The notes beneath the pieces were generated by a model that was not told where the DNA came from, did not search any database, and was given only the letters and a program-made list of their open reading frames with translations. 64,000 nt of DNA from Owenia fusiformis (taxonomy: Eukaryota > Annelida > Polychaeta > Sabellida > Oweniidae), in contig CAIIXF020000004.1 of assembly GCA_903813345.2 (NCBI GenBank), forward strand, positions 11,046,196-11,110,195. The letters are read 5' to 3'. The position numbers and the translations under genes were made by a program. Shown one piece after another: positions 12,201 through 24,044 of this stretch (position 1 is the stretch's first letter; the number at the start of each line of letters is the position of its first letter).

Positions 12201-12842
12201 TATCCCCTTTGTCTCCATGCTCAAGAATCAAGTTTACAGTCAAAACAACAAGACCACAGTTTTAACCTCTTGAATACCAGCCTCTAAAAAGGGTTTGAAA
12301 CCAGAGCATTTTTCATTTTCTGCTATTTTTCTGGATATTTACATCTAAAAACACAATGTTCGATATTTGATTTCATAAGAATAGTAAACATAGACCCATT
12401 ACATACATTCTAAAACCTAATTTGTGAAGATTGGATAAAAAATGCAAAAGTAAGAGCAGTTTTCGTGAAAAATTCTGTGACAGATATATCTGTCGCTCTG
12501 GGTTCCAAATGGATTTCATTTATGACAGATATATCCGTCATTCTGGGTATTCAAGAGGTTAAGAAACGATATACAATACTGCTGACATCGAAAAGAGACA
12601 CTGGAACTCTTATATAAAATACAAGTCCGTGTGGATTAGAGCGAGATAAAATCAAGATATTGTATTATGATGCACATTATACTAATGTTCCCCAAATGTT
12701 AAATCTTACTGCACTTCTAATCTCATGTATTTAGCTGAAAACTTTTTTAAAAAAGAATCTACTACTCCTTACCTGGATTTTCGATGGTAATTGGTGGGCC
12801 ACTGGCCAATGCTGATGCGAAGAGAAGAACCAATGGCAACAT
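9275..12842 (-). CDS. Secreted protein with duplicated CBM14 + cysteine-triplet modules
   Basis: Coding exons (minus): 12773-12842, 11445-11645, 10633-10857, 10064-10160, 9669-9817 and 9275-9483. All have GT-AG borders and matching phases (1,1,1,2,1), giving about 316 residues. Residues 1-14 are a hydrophobic signal peptide (MLPLVLLFASALAS). Exon 3 carries a CBM14 domain (CVDENG...DCCAFVVC...CMGGTVWN...C...DC), the six-cysteine peritrophin-A fold that binds chitin. Exon 4 carries a second module with CC near its start and CCCE at its end. Exons 5-6 repeat CBM14 (ICAED...CCSFLQC...NCMGGSVYN...C) and exon 7 repeats the CC...CCCE module, then TAA. The layout is thus A-B-A-B. Likely exported to a chitinous matrix (cuticle, shell, gut lining or tube); which one is unknown. 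The B module is not a family I recognise. Start choice: first ATG after the 3' splice site of the 5' UTR intron, giving a clean signal peptide. Confidence 0.87.
10858..11444 (-). other. Intron of the CBM14 gene
   Basis: Donor GTAGGT at 11444 and acceptor TTATAATAG ending at 10858. AT-rich, with no other feature. The remaining introns run 9484-9668, 9818-10063, 10161-10632 and 11646-12772, and hold nothing recognisable. The last has short mirrored pieces such as GACAGATATATCTGTC near 12480 and a variant near 12523. Confidence 0.75.
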
Positions 12843-13005
12843 GATCTGGAAATATTTTATTCAACTTGTAACATCAATAGCATTGTAGTATCCAACATGG
12901 AATATCGTCGATATTTTACAAATAATTCATACTATTGAGGTGATTGCCTGTTAATCTTTCAATTATTCTAACAAGGTATATTCCCGAAGCCCAGGGTAAT
13001 TGTAC

Positions 13006-13114
13006 AATAACGTCATTTCTGCGGGCAGTATAGTAAAATATTGGACCGTGGGCCCGTGGGCCGAAGGCCAAAGGTCCAATATTTCACTATATTGCCCTTT
13101 TAAATGACGTTATT
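13006..13114. mobile_element. Short palindromic MITE in the 5' UTR intron
   Basis: AATAACGTCATTT (13006-13018) pairs with AAATGACGTTATT (13102-13114), and inner arms AATATTGGACC / GGTCCAATATT extend the stem. Almost the whole 109 bp can fold on itself. Confidence 0.6.
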
Positions 13115-13339
13115 AGTATTACTACCACCGTTAATGACCAGGACTAAAACAGCAAGAAAATCTTACGCATTAAACGATATCTAATTGCCGGTCATTAATT
13201 GCATTCTTCACTGGCAATATTGACCACCACTATGACGTCACATATTGCTCAGGTCGATATAATAAACTGAATGCCTTCTAAACTAGCACTAAAACCCCTA
13301 GAACTGGCCCGGCAAGGTGGTAATAATACACATTGCGGA

Positions 13340-13940
13340 TTCATTGAAAGTGCAACAGGTATTCGACGTTAATAGTTTATTGTTTTATTATTCACTGTTA
13401 TATTCACCACTCTTGTATACGCCTCTCGAATACGCCTTTTTCCGACGTCACAGGCATGGCTGTTGAATAAGTATTTTTATTTTTATGTCACGGTTAATGT
13501 GGAGACCAACAAGAGAGTGGGGAATATGACAGCGATATAATACTATACAAATACAGTTGGGGACATAAATAAATGACAGGTGGATTTGCTGAAGTGAGGA
13601 TTTCCCATGTTAAAAATAAGAGAATTTACAAGAGGCCATAAATCAGTGGATGAGATTATACAAAATGTAAAATATACAAATTTTAAGGGATATGTATCTA
13701 GACAATATTGGAAATTATGGGCTTTCAGACCACCATAATTAGGAAATGGTGATCGAAAATCGACCTGTCATTTATTTTTGTCCCCAACTGTATGTAATTC
13801 TACTGAGGTGAATACCTGTGCATACTTCCAAAAAGCCCGGAAGGCTAATAGAATACCATATTTTGAAAGTGTCACAGGTATTCACAGAAAATAGAATAAA
13901 ATATTTGTTTTATTATTCACTGTTATATTCCTCACTCGCA
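13340..13940. repeat. Direct repeat flanking a MITE
   Basis: A ~70-bp phrase containing CAGGTATTC and TTTTATTATTCACTGTTATATTC is present near 13350-13415 and again near 13872-13935, with the MITE at 13554-13790 between the copies. Confidence 0.5.
13554..13790. mobile_element. Tc1/mariner-type MITE, TA duplication
   Basis: Ends CAGTTGGGGACA.AAATAAATGACAGGT and inverse (about 28 bp, few mismatches), flanked by TA at 13552-13553 and 13791-13792. The 237-bp body has no coding. Confidence 0.75.
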
Positions 13941-14104
13941 TTAATGGTATATCAAACTATAGATATCTCATAGCAATCATATACTACACTCCCTGGTATA
14001 TTTGAAATTAAATTATACTGGACTAATTCGAACTGGTTGATATCAGTTAATATTCATTTTAGAATGTGTTTCACACAACAAAGCTGATTTACTTTATATA
14101 ATGT

Positions 14105-15380
14105 AATGTACAGTTGAGTAGCACATAATGTGTTTTTGTTATACATACTAAAAGACATATAGCATTACGCACTTTGAAATAGTGCATACACTCCCCTCCA
14201 TAAGTTTGGCAACCTTTTTTCCCCCATTGAACTACGTGTTAAAGCCTCTTTACCTTTGAATTTTTATTTACTTAACCTGCGATGAAAATACTTATACTAT
14301 TGATGGAAACTTAATTTGACTTTAATTCCAATACCTCCAAATTTTCTCAATTTTTTTCCTCAATTACAATAGGTCGAAAATTGATGATGAATTTGATGAA
14401 TTTTTGAAAATCGACATTCCCATGTAATCCAATGGGAAATAGTAGGTTTGCCGCAAGTCATATGACAGAATATCCATCCATCCGAATCCTTGCAAAAAAT
14501 ACAATTTAGGCAGGTAATTGAATTTGCTAACTTTATTTAACAAAAAATTGATATGTTCCTTCAGGTTCAACAAAGTTATAGGGCTTTAAAGTCAAAATTG
14601 TTTTTCAAAAAACCTCTCCCATTGAAATAACACAAGAGGCGAAAAATTATTTTCAAAAATGACTTTGAAGCGCTGTAACTTTAATATTCATCAAACAAAC
14701 TAAACACTTAGTGTTCAAAAAGGTTAGACAATTCAATTTTCTATATAAAAATATTTTTTGCTGAATCTTTTACTGAAAAGATATCCTGATTTCTGATTTG
14801 CCCCGAACCCTCAATTTCCCATTGGATTACATGGGAATGACGATTTTCAAAAATTCATCAAATCTATCATCAATTTTCGACCTATTGTAATTGAGGAAAA
14901 AAATTGAGAAAATTTGGAGCTATTGGAAATAAAGTCAAGTTACGTTTCCATCAATATTATACGTTAATATATCGCCGGTTAAGTAAATAAAAATTCAAAC
15001 GTAAAGAGGCTTTAACACGTAGTTCAATGGAGAAAAAAGGTTGCCAAACTTATGGAGGGTAGTGTAAGTGTATTGTACTATATTATACTGAAATATGTTT
15101 TTATAGCATCATGCACAGTTGAATAATGCATGTGTTTTTGTTATACGAGGGGCGTTTGAAAAGTTCGTTTCTTTTTGCTCTAATTTTTTTTACAGATATA
15201 TTTATGAAATTCAGCATATGTGCCATATACATATATCTTGCGTTTACATCAATATAAATATAATTCCTCATATTACACTCGACGACATATTATATAGCAT
15301 TATGCACAATTGAATAATGCATGTCTCTGTAATATGTTACACTAAAATAAATTTTGTATAGCATTACGTAACGTTAAACG
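14105..15380. repeat. Degenerate ~45-bp repeat interrupted by the Tc1-like element
   Basis: Variants of TATAGCATTATGCACAGTTGAATAATGCATGTG occur near 14105-14175, 15103-15145, 15293-15335 and, partially, 15356-15380. The Tc1-like element sits between the first and second. A fragment resembling a mariner end, GAGGGGCGTTTGAAAAGTTCG, lies at 15147. Confidence 0.45.
14189..15064. mobile_element. Intact 876-bp Tc1-like non-autonomous element
   Basis: Ends CACTCCCCTCCATAAGTTTG and inverse, with inverted homology continuing about 300 bp inward from each end (TTAAAGCCTCTTTAC; AATTTTTGACCTATTG region). TA duplications at 14187-14188 and 15065-15066. Two broken relatives are in the window (44371-44825 and 52447-53341). 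No transposase is visible. Confidence 0.75.
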
Positions 15381-15497
15381 GCGCTTATGTCTTTTGTAAT
15401 GTATAACACAACAATAGTTTACTACAGCTGACCATTATAAAATATCTAATGAAGTTTGAATAAGGTTCTGAATATGATTCCAAATGATTTTACTTAC

Positions 15498-15553
15498 CGT
15501 GTCTTGAATGATTCTGTTGAATGGAAAGCAAGACAAAAATCTTACCTTTTATA
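15498..15553 (-). promoter_or_regulatory. TATA box and non-coding exon 1 of the CBM14 gene
   Basis: On the minus strand a perfect TATAAAAG lies at 15553-15546. About 30 bp downstream starts a short untranslated exon (about 15520 to 15498) ending ACG|GTAAGTA, a near-consensus donor. Its acceptor is TTTCCAG ending at 12846, so exon 2 is 12845-12773 and begins ATC-ATG. The intron is about 2.65 kb and holds several MITEs. Confidence 0.7.
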
Positions 15554-16689
15554 TGTAATATATACACCCTTGGGAAATAATTTATGTACTCAAGGCCCAT
15601 TAAGTTTAACAAAATAAATGATTTTCTTGTAGTTAGCAGGCATGTTGGGTCTAAACACATTATTCATATGCATATACCTATATCCAGAGTCGTAAATTGT
15701 ATACTTATACAATCATAATAATAAATCATATGCATAGACTTAAAGCCTTATACAGTACTTTACTTTTTACCTAGGTGTGAATTATTGTGTTATGTGGACT
15801 ATGGCGACGGGGTTACGGGTGGTGCATTTAAGCATTTAAGTATCTACAACTATTTTGATGTCAAGATTATTTGATATCAATTCATTCCTCAGCATATATT
15901 GTGATCAGGTGATGAAGTGGTCTTCAGTGGTCTAAAGTAAGCAATAGTCTTGTTGTACCGGATTGTTACAATGATTCCTGAAACAGGAACCATTCCTCAA
16001 AGTCAATTCGTAAATATCATAACAAAATGAGCTGCTCAGAAATCTATACCCCTTGCATTTGTTTGACTTCACTTCTTAAAAGAGGGCTTCGTCTTCACTC
16101 TTTCAAATTAAAATAAACCTGTGAACTCACCGCGCCAATCAGTGTTCGTCGGCCAAATTTGACCGACGTTCTATATATGGTCATTCCCTTTGACGTCATC
16201 GTTGAGACAAGAATTGACCAATGACATGCGCATATTTAATTAGAACGCATTTGGCGTATGTTTCTTCGAGCTCGCTAAAGCTACGTTCACACCAATGGCG
16301 CTTTCATGGCGCTTTAAAGCGGCTTGTAAAGCGGCACCAAAGCGTAACAAAGCTTGATTTAATCGTCGGGGTCGTAATAGGTCGTAGAAAAGCTAGGAGT
16401 AAAGCGGGATATTCGGCAAGAGCGCTAAAAATTTAAACTGTTTAAGCTACGTTCGCACCAACGGCGCTTTGATGGAGCTTTAAAGCGGCTTGTAAAGCGG
16501 CACCAAAGCGTAACAACGCTTGATTAAAGCGGTGGGGTCGTAATAGGTCGTAGAAAAGTTCGGAGTAAAGCGGGATATTCGGCAAGAGCGCTAAAAATTT
16601 AAACTGTTTAAAAATTTTGGGCGCTCTGATACGAATTGATCGCCGAGAGCGTATCAAAGCTTAACAATATTTAAAATACTTAAAAAATA

Positions 16690-19600
16690 TTTTTAGTGTA
16701 AATAGTAATTACTCCAGAAACAAACTGAATGAATATTTACATGGAGTAGTGTTGCCCTCTTTAAATGAAGAGGAAATGCAATCTTGTGAAGGACAAATAA
16801 CTTTAGCTGAATGTACTCAAGCACTCAAAAATATGTCAAATACTTCAAGTCCAGGCCTTGATGGACTCATTACATGTTTTTATAAATGTTTTTGGAACAA
16901 GATAAATGAACTTTATGTATCAGCTATAAATGCTTGTTTTAATAATGGACAGTTGTAAACTTCTCAAAGACAAAGAGTGATTACTTTATTATATAAAGGC
17001 AAAGGTCTACCAATGGAGTGTCTTCCAAGTTGGAGACCAATATCATTAACAAACACTGATTATAAAATTTTAGCAAAATCATTAGCAAATAGGCTCAGAA
17101 AAGTGATTGGAAAAATAATTAGTCACGATCAATGTGGATATATACCAGGTCGCACACCATCTACTGCTTTAAGACTTATTGATGATGTAATAGAACATTT
17201 ATGTACCAATGACGATGAAGGTGTACTTGTAGCACTGGATTATTCCCGTGCGTATGGTAGTTTAAATAAAGAGTTAATGTATGACACATTCCAAATTTTT
17301 GGTTTTGGCCCTGATTTTATCAAATGGATAAAAACACTTAATTCAAATGGGCTAAGCTGCATTAATTTTGGAGGCTGGCTCTCCGAGTGGATACCACTAA
17401 AGTCAGATTTAACTCAAGGGTGCCCTGCATCTGCTTTTTGCTTTATTTTATGCTGTGAACTAGTGGCATGTAAAATAAGACAGACTAATAATGTGAAAGG
17501 TATTGTAATATCTGAAACAGATGAAATTAAACTAGTTCAATACGCTGATGATATGTCACTTATACTTAAAGATGTTGCATCTGTTAAAGAGGCAATCAAT
17601 ATTATTGATGCCTTTTCAAATATATCTGGGTTAAAATTTAATAAACAAAAATCAAAAGCAATATGGTTAGGTAATAAAAAATTTTGTGTTGAAAAACCAG
17701 TAAACATCAAATGGAATATTTTCCCAAATAATAAGATTAAAATATTAGGCGTAACAGTTTGCACATTACCAATAAGGTGGTTGAGTTAGATGAAAATATT
17801 GATTGTAAATTCAAGAAATGTGAAGAAATAATGAAAAGATGGGCAGGTAGACATTTAACCATTTTTGGTAAAATTACTCTTGTAAAATCACTAATGCTCT
17901 CACAATTTGGATACATTATGCAAAGTTTTATTTTGTCAGATAAGATTATTAAACGGATAAATAGTTTGTTTTTAAATATATCTGGTCAGGTAACAAAGGT
18001 GTGTATAAAGAAGAAGATGTAAAAGGTGTAGTAGAATGTATTAAAAGAAATATATTGATACATTATGTTCGGAAAAGCGTTTATAGATTAAAACTGAGGA
18101 AAGCTACAGGTTTTGATAACGTCCCAGCAGAAACGTTGAAAAACAATAATTGTATAATTCTTTTGCATAGGATTATTCAACAGTGCTTCCGTCTCGGCAA
18201 AGTTCCGGAGCAATGGAATAAAGGAATTATTCATCCGATACCCAAGTCCGGTGATCCCAGAGTTCCTTTGAACAATCGAGGTATTACCTTAATAAGTATA
18301 CCGTGTAAGGTTTATTGTGACATCCTTAACCAAAGACTAGTCTCGTGGCTTGAAACAGGCCAAAAACTCGTAGACGATCAGAATGGATTCCGTACAGATA
18401 GGAGTTGTTTAGATCATATATATAGCATGTATTCTATATTAAATAACCGGAAGCTAGCTAAACAAGACACATTCGTTTGTTATGTAGACGCCAGACGTGC
18501 CTTTATTAGCGTTGATCGTACGTGCCTTGTTTATAAACTACAACGTGCAGGAGTTAAAGGACGTATGTTAAAGGCCATTGCGTCAATATATGAAAACGTC
18601 GAATGTGCAGTTCGTGTTAATGGAATTTTAACAGAATGGTTTAACGTACCTAATGGATAAAAGGAAGGTTGTCGAGCATCCCCGACATTATTTTCATTAT
18701 ATATAAATGACTTAGCTGAATTAATTAATAATCTCAATTGTGGAATTGATATAAATGGGAGAAATACTTCGATATTCATGTATGCGGACGATATTGCCCT
18801 CGTTGCTCAAAATGAGTCTAACTTACAACGTATGCTTGACGTTCTACATAACTGGTGTCGTACTTGGCGTATGTGTCTTAACCAGACTAAAACAAAGATT
18901 ATTCATTTCAGGCCCGCTGGAAATATTAGAAGTGACTTTTCGTTTACATGTGGCGACTTAAATATTGAGTTTACAACAGACTACAAGTATTTAGGATTAA
19001 CCATGAATGAACATTTAAATATGCATCGTACAGTTAAATTGTTAGCAGCTTCTGGAAGCAGAGCTTTGGGCGCACTAATCGCTAAGTCCAATGCAGTAGG
19101 AGGTATGCCATATAAAGTTTTTACAAAGCTTTATGAGTCTCTGGTGGAGCCTATTTTACTCTACGGTGCCGGTGTGTGGGGTAACTCCCAATACTCTGAG
19201 ATAAACGCTGTACAGAACAAAGCAGCACGTTACTTTCTTGGGCTTGGTCAAAGGGCTCCTAATGTTGCAACCAAGGGCGACATAGGGTGGACTGGCATTT
19301 TCATTAAACAACAAGTTGCAGTTGCACGTTTATGGTGTCGTTTAAAGAACATGGAGAACAATAGAAACACAAAGAACATACACATTTGGTCATTAAGACG
19401 AGCCCGATCTTGGGAAAGTAAAACCATTAAACTATTAAGGAACCATGGATTTGACCAGCTTATAACACCAGATGAAGTTATGAATACAAAGGAGGAACTG
19501 AATGATCTACACAAGGCATTACTGAAAAATGATCATGTAATATGGCACCAACAAATGTGGAATGATGGTAGGAACGTTAACGGCAATAAATTGAGGATGT

Positions 19601-21229
19601 ACAGAATTCATAAATCCCATGCCATTGGCCCTGAGGCTTATGTGAATGCTAACCTCACCCGCCATGAAAGACGTGCCATTGCTCAACTACGAAGTGGCAC
19701 TTTACCGTTAAAATTAGAAACGGGCCGTTATATCAATATGCCTCTTGAGGAGCGCCTCTGTCATTGCGGTAATGCTGTCGAAACAGAACTGCATTTTCTG
19801 ATAGAATGCCCTTTATACCAGCTCGAGAGGAGTGAGCTTATGGATAGTGCAAGGACAATATTTGGCGAGGACTTTGAAACATCTAACCTTGCAAAATATT
19901 GTTTAATAATGAACTGTGAACTCCTTCAACGTCGTTTGGGAAAGACAATTATTAAACTATGTATTAAAAGACGATCATTTTAACTTATTTAAAAACTTTG
20001 GTCTTAAAAGTGATTATTGTACACCATAGTGTCTCATATGCCGACACCGGCAGGGCCAGTGATTTTATGTAGTTTTTAATAATATGTAATTTTATATATT
20101 GGCGTGACACTTAAATAAATAAATACATACATATATTGATACAAGGCAATGCAAAGGGAGGTCTAAATATGATAGATGTGAAAAATTTTCAAGATGCTTT
20201 TGCAATTAAATTGATTAAACTTCTAATTGATAGAAACAAAGCAAACTGGAAAAAACTACCAACCTATCTTATTGACAAAATTTGTAAAGATTTTTCTATT
20301 TTACTGTGTAATGTTGAATTTAATCAGGTGAAAGGACTAGATAGAATTAAGTCCTCATTTTGGACAGATGTGTTGAAAACATGGATAATGTACAATTCAG
20401 TTAAAAGTAGTCCATATTATATCAAATAACAAAGACTTGTTATACAAGAACAATCCATTATATTTTGATAACTGGCATCAAAAAGGTGTATATAAAATAA
20501 ATGATGTATGTAATGTAAACAATGAACTATTAAGCTATGATCAAATTGGGCAAAAAGTAGGTTTTAATGGCCAGACTCTTCTTCAATACAATTTACTCAA
20601 AGGAGTTTTTAACAAGTTAGACAGAGTTAAGGTTGAGGCATTAAAAAACAGTGAAAGCAAAATATATTTTAATTGTATTCCTGTACAGAAAATCAATGTA
20701 CAATCAATAAGAAATGGGTTTGTAAAGAATAGTTTAACAGAATCCAAATCAGAAGAGTATTGGTCTGAGCAGTTTGCTCAAACAGATTTGTCAGACTTTT
20801 ATAAGATTTTGTTTCAATGTGACATTAGTAATACTGTTAAAGAATTTATATTTAAATGTTTTAATGGAGCCATATGGACAGAAAAAAATTACCAAAAATT
20901 CAGAAGTCAAATGGAATTTGTAAAATATGCAATATTGAAGTAGAAAGTCATAAACACTTATTTGTCAATTGCACGAATGCAAAAGAATATGTAAATACTC
21001 AAAATTTAAAGTTTTCAGAACAAGAAATTTTATTTTATAACAATGAAGGAGATTTTGAGAACAAATGTCATAGAAACCAGCTTGTGTTTAAACACAAGTT
21101 TGAAATTTGGAAACTTAGAAATAGTAAAATCTATAATCAATAAGTTCTGTATATTATGTACAAATTGTATAAATGTTTCAATGTTAATAAATAAATTTAA
21201 AAAAATGAACAAAAATGACAAAAATGACG
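16690..21229 (+). pseudogene. LINE A: L1/Tx1-like non-LTR retrotransposon, broken
   Basis: Reverse transcriptase and C-terminal part of a LINE ORF2; the endonuclease end is missing (5' truncated near 16690). Visible RT landmarks: SPGLDG (about 16848), the WRPISL box (about 17034), QCGYIPGR, TQGCPAS, and the catalytic YADD at 17541-17552, followed by the KQKSKAIWLG block. A cysteine-histidine knuckle (CKICN...HKHLFVNC) is near 20923-20975 and the frame ends at 21143. Damage: stop at 16956-16958, frameshift near 17765, interruption by LINE B at 18062, frameshifts near 20425 and 20890. An A-rich tail (21186-21229) ends it inside the inverted-repeat element. Dead copy. Confidence 0.88.
18063..20130 (+). 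mobile_element. LINE B: second non-LTR retrotransposon inserted in LINE A
   Basis: A 5'-truncated LINE of a different clade. One frame runs 18063-19981 and is interrupted only by TAA at 18658-18660, where related elements have a sense codon before the QGC-type motif (here EGCRASP). RT landmarks: KATGFDNVPAE, IPKSGDP, FRTDRSC, the catalytic YADD at 18781-18792, then a C-terminal region with a CHC...HFLIEC knuckle (about 19758-19810). The 3' UTR ends in a (TAAA)n-type tail. It is flanked by a perfect 13-bp duplication ATATATTGATACA (18050-18062, 20131-20143). Joining the flanks restores the LINE A frame (LIQ-GNAKGG). A Jockey/CR1-like affinity is possible but not established. Confidence 0.9.
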
Positions 21230-21403
21230 GCGCTTTGTTCGCCGATTTAAAGCGTGGCATTCGCCGTTGGTGTGAACGTAGCTTTATTGGTGGAAGAAAG
21301 GTCAGGGGCGAGGGCGTAGGTCAGAAGTGATTTATTACCAAAACTGTCACCGGTACCCGTCGTGGGGGCGGGGCTACTAAACTGTAATATGGTCTCTACT
21401 AGT

Positions 21404-22150
21404 AGGCCAAGCAAATGGGCTCATAAAAGGCCCAAACATCCCCAAAATTGCAACAGTTTTTAAATTAGTCTTATATTATGTATTGATATCAGTTGAAAAA
21501 CATATCAAAAATGTAGAAAAATGTATGCAGTGGACAAATATGAAATTTCACTTCCTAGGTACCCCCTACAACCCTACCCCAAAATTGAGTATTGGTAGGA
21601 AACAATTTTTCCTTCCCAACTCGAATACTTTAGTCAAGTATTCAAGCTTTATTATGATAGACCACATATTCACAAATAATTAAAATATTATTTTAATCAT
21701 TTTTGAGACCAGTAATTGGTCATTTGACCCCAAAGTATAACAAAATAGGCCACAAAACAGGCATGTTATCACATATCTATTTAGATATTTTAGGATCAGT
21801 TTGTCAGAAAAGCATGAAAAAAATCATGGTGTTACATATTTATATGAACTTAATATTTGGTGAGTGTCAGAATTCTAACAAGTATACTTAGGAAGAAAAA
21901 AATTATTTCATTTTCATAGTTTTGCCCCGCCTACTATAGGGGAGACTATAGTTTTGATGACTAACTCCCACAATGCATCACATTTGTATTAGAGTTGACA
22001 TCTAAATCATTTATATAGGATTGTCATCATCTAAAATACAAGTTTTGTGACGGTTTATACCTTATTAGTATGAAAAATAGGAATTATTAGTTGCACCAGG
22101 TGATATGTTAAGGTGACCTCACTTGTATTTGATGAATAATTACATATCAC
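21404..22150 (+). repeat. Repeat Y, forward copy
   Basis: Matches 24950-25430 in inverted orientation. Shared phrases are GTTGAAAAACATATCAAAAATGTAGAAAAATGTATGCAGTGGACAAATATGAAAT (in parts), CCCCAAAATTGCAACAGTTTTTAAA, and the TTTTTTTCATGC region near 21815. Not coding. Confidence 0.55.
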
Positions 22151-22667
22151 CATATTATATCATATTCATCATTCCATCATATTACGGTATTTGATAACTG
22201 CTCTATACTAGACTTATCTAAATAATGTAAGTTGTAGTTTCTGTGGAATTTAATATTGTTTAAATTATTAATTACAATCCGCAATTACAAAATTTAAATT
22301 CATCAGATAAATAAATCATTACTCGGATGCAGATATTGTGATTGTGAAAACTGCAATGCAAAGTGTCCAAACCTCAAATACAGTACTCATACAGATCTCC
22401 TTGTGCTTCTCATTTATCATGCACAAAACACAAACTTCAACATTTTCTTCAAACCTGAACCAAAAGCAGCAACCCAAGAATCAAAATGTTGGAATATAAT
22501 TGAAATAAGATTGTCTTCGGGAAAAGTGGTCGGTGACAATATTTTGTTTATCTTTTCTGGGGTGTGACAACGCATTCAGGTTATATATGGCATAGAGAAG
22601 AAGCTATCATTGAGGCAGATAGAAAAGAGTGAGTGAAAACAAGCGGTTGTTTTTAAATTATCAAAGC

Positions 22668-23099
22668 ACTGGTGATCCGATCAATTACGCTTGTTACCGA
22701 AACGACAAAAATGTCTAAACGTCGAAGGCACAATATTTCTTTTTTCCTTTTTTCACGCGTTGTAGGCAGAATCCCCACAATGTTTTTTTCTCACAATCGT
22801 ATATCAGTATCATATGTTTTAGAAAATGTACATGTTTGCGCAAAAATAGCTCAAAGTGCTCAAAGTGAGATCTTAACTGTTTATCAAAATACCGTTTATG
22901 TAACTTAAGTGAGGAAGTAAATCGACGATTCTGTTGTCTTCTGAACTATTTGTTCGCAAATATGTACATTTTTAAACATATAATACTGATACATGTTTGT
23001 GATAATTCTGCCTACAACGCGTGAAATAAGGAAAAAAGAAAAATCATATCTTCGATGTTCCGACATTTTGTTACAACGTAATCAAGTGGAAAACCAGTG
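22668..23099. mobile_element. Foldback element, 432 bp
   Basis: CACTGGT at 22668 pairs with ACCAGTG at 23093-23099. Arms of about 130 bp share GTAGGCAGAAT, TTTCACGCGTTGTAGGC and ATCAATTACG-type words in inverted order. No coding; open frames here are incidental. Confidence 0.65.
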
Positions 23100-23504
23100 A
23101 AATGCAAGTAACTCTGTCATTGCAGAGGAACATGCTCTTTTGTCAATTTATGGTGGAAAAATGGTGAAACCCTAAATGAACTTAGGCTTCAAAAATTCTA
23201 TTAAAAGAGAGCAGCAAGATATTAATTATTGCAGCCCCGTGTTCTTCCTCCAACTTCTGATGCTGCGGAAAACAACAATTATAGAGTGTACCATCAGATC
23301 CAGGAGTGGGAGGGAAATAAACTGCTGGGAAATAAGCAACGAAACTTTTGTACCAATTGCCTAAATGCAGCTCCCCTCTCTCAGAGATCATCCATTGTGT
23401 GTGTTAGGCATATTGTACTTCTATGAAGTAGGTATGCAAAGGCATTTGTGCAAATACCTCCATAACTGATCATGAAAATAATGATGACTAAATAATGAAC
23501 ACTG

Positions 23505-23725
23505 GCGGATCTGGGGGGCGGGGCTGGGGGCCCGGGCCCCCTTGGGCGGGCCCAGAATAAAAATTGGGACCAAAAAAGGCCTTAAGGCCTTAAGGCCCTA
23601 AAAAGTGGGCCTTTTTGGTCATAAGATGGCCTTTTAAGGCCTTTTTTTAAGTTCAGGCCAAATTTGAAGAAAATGGGCCTCAATATTTCAAAATTTGGGC
23701 CCACTTTAGGGGTTTAGGGGCCCAA
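23505..23725. repeat. GC-rich palindromic tract
   Basis: Starts ATCTGGGGGGCGGGG and contains GGGCCCGGGCCCCC, then stacked GGCCTTAAGGCC words (23577-23600) and several GGCC-rich pieces. Much richer in G+C than its surroundings. It looks like a transposon terminus, but no matching far end is found. Confidence 0.4.
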
Positions 23726-24044
23726 AATTTTTTTTCGCTTATTTAATCAGCATTATTTTTGCTCTCTATAAGTAAGACACATATATGAAGGTTAAGATTA
23801 CAAAATCAAGGCAGCATTTTTGATAATGAACATAACATAATCGAGCCACGCCCTGTATAAAGACCAGGGATTTACACTAGTTAACTCAGTAGTATTTATT
23901 AAGGGAGAAACCTTTTCCTCATTTTTTTTAATTAAATTTCATCTTGAAATCCAACATTCTTCAGTTGAACTTCTTCATTTCATTTCTCAATATCACTGTG
24001 TGGTTAAGAACACCTTAGTCAAAAGTAACACTTTTTCCTTAATA

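Larger units (their letters stand above)
16278..21284. mobile_element. TA-flanked inverted-repeat element interrupted by LINEs
   Basis: Left end AAGCTACGTTCACACCAATG; right end the inverse, with homology continuing into GCGCTTTAAAGCGG. TA is present on both sides (16276-16277, 21285-21286). The left 166 bp is tandemly duplicated (16278-16443 and 16444 to about 16613). The non-autonomous element was later split by LINE A. Confidence 0.65.
16046..21415. repeat. Old interspersed repeat X, split by a nest of insertions
   Basis: 16046-16275 and 21285-21415 together match one continuous repeat at 26427-26770 (shared: TTTGCATT.GTT.GACTTCACTTC, GCCAATCAG.GTTCGTC, then GAAAGG, TTTATTACC, CTGTCAC, GGGGC). 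The 26.4-kb copy therefore shows the site without the 5-kb nest. Shortened relatives are at 35207, 36752 and 46297. Confidence 0.65.
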
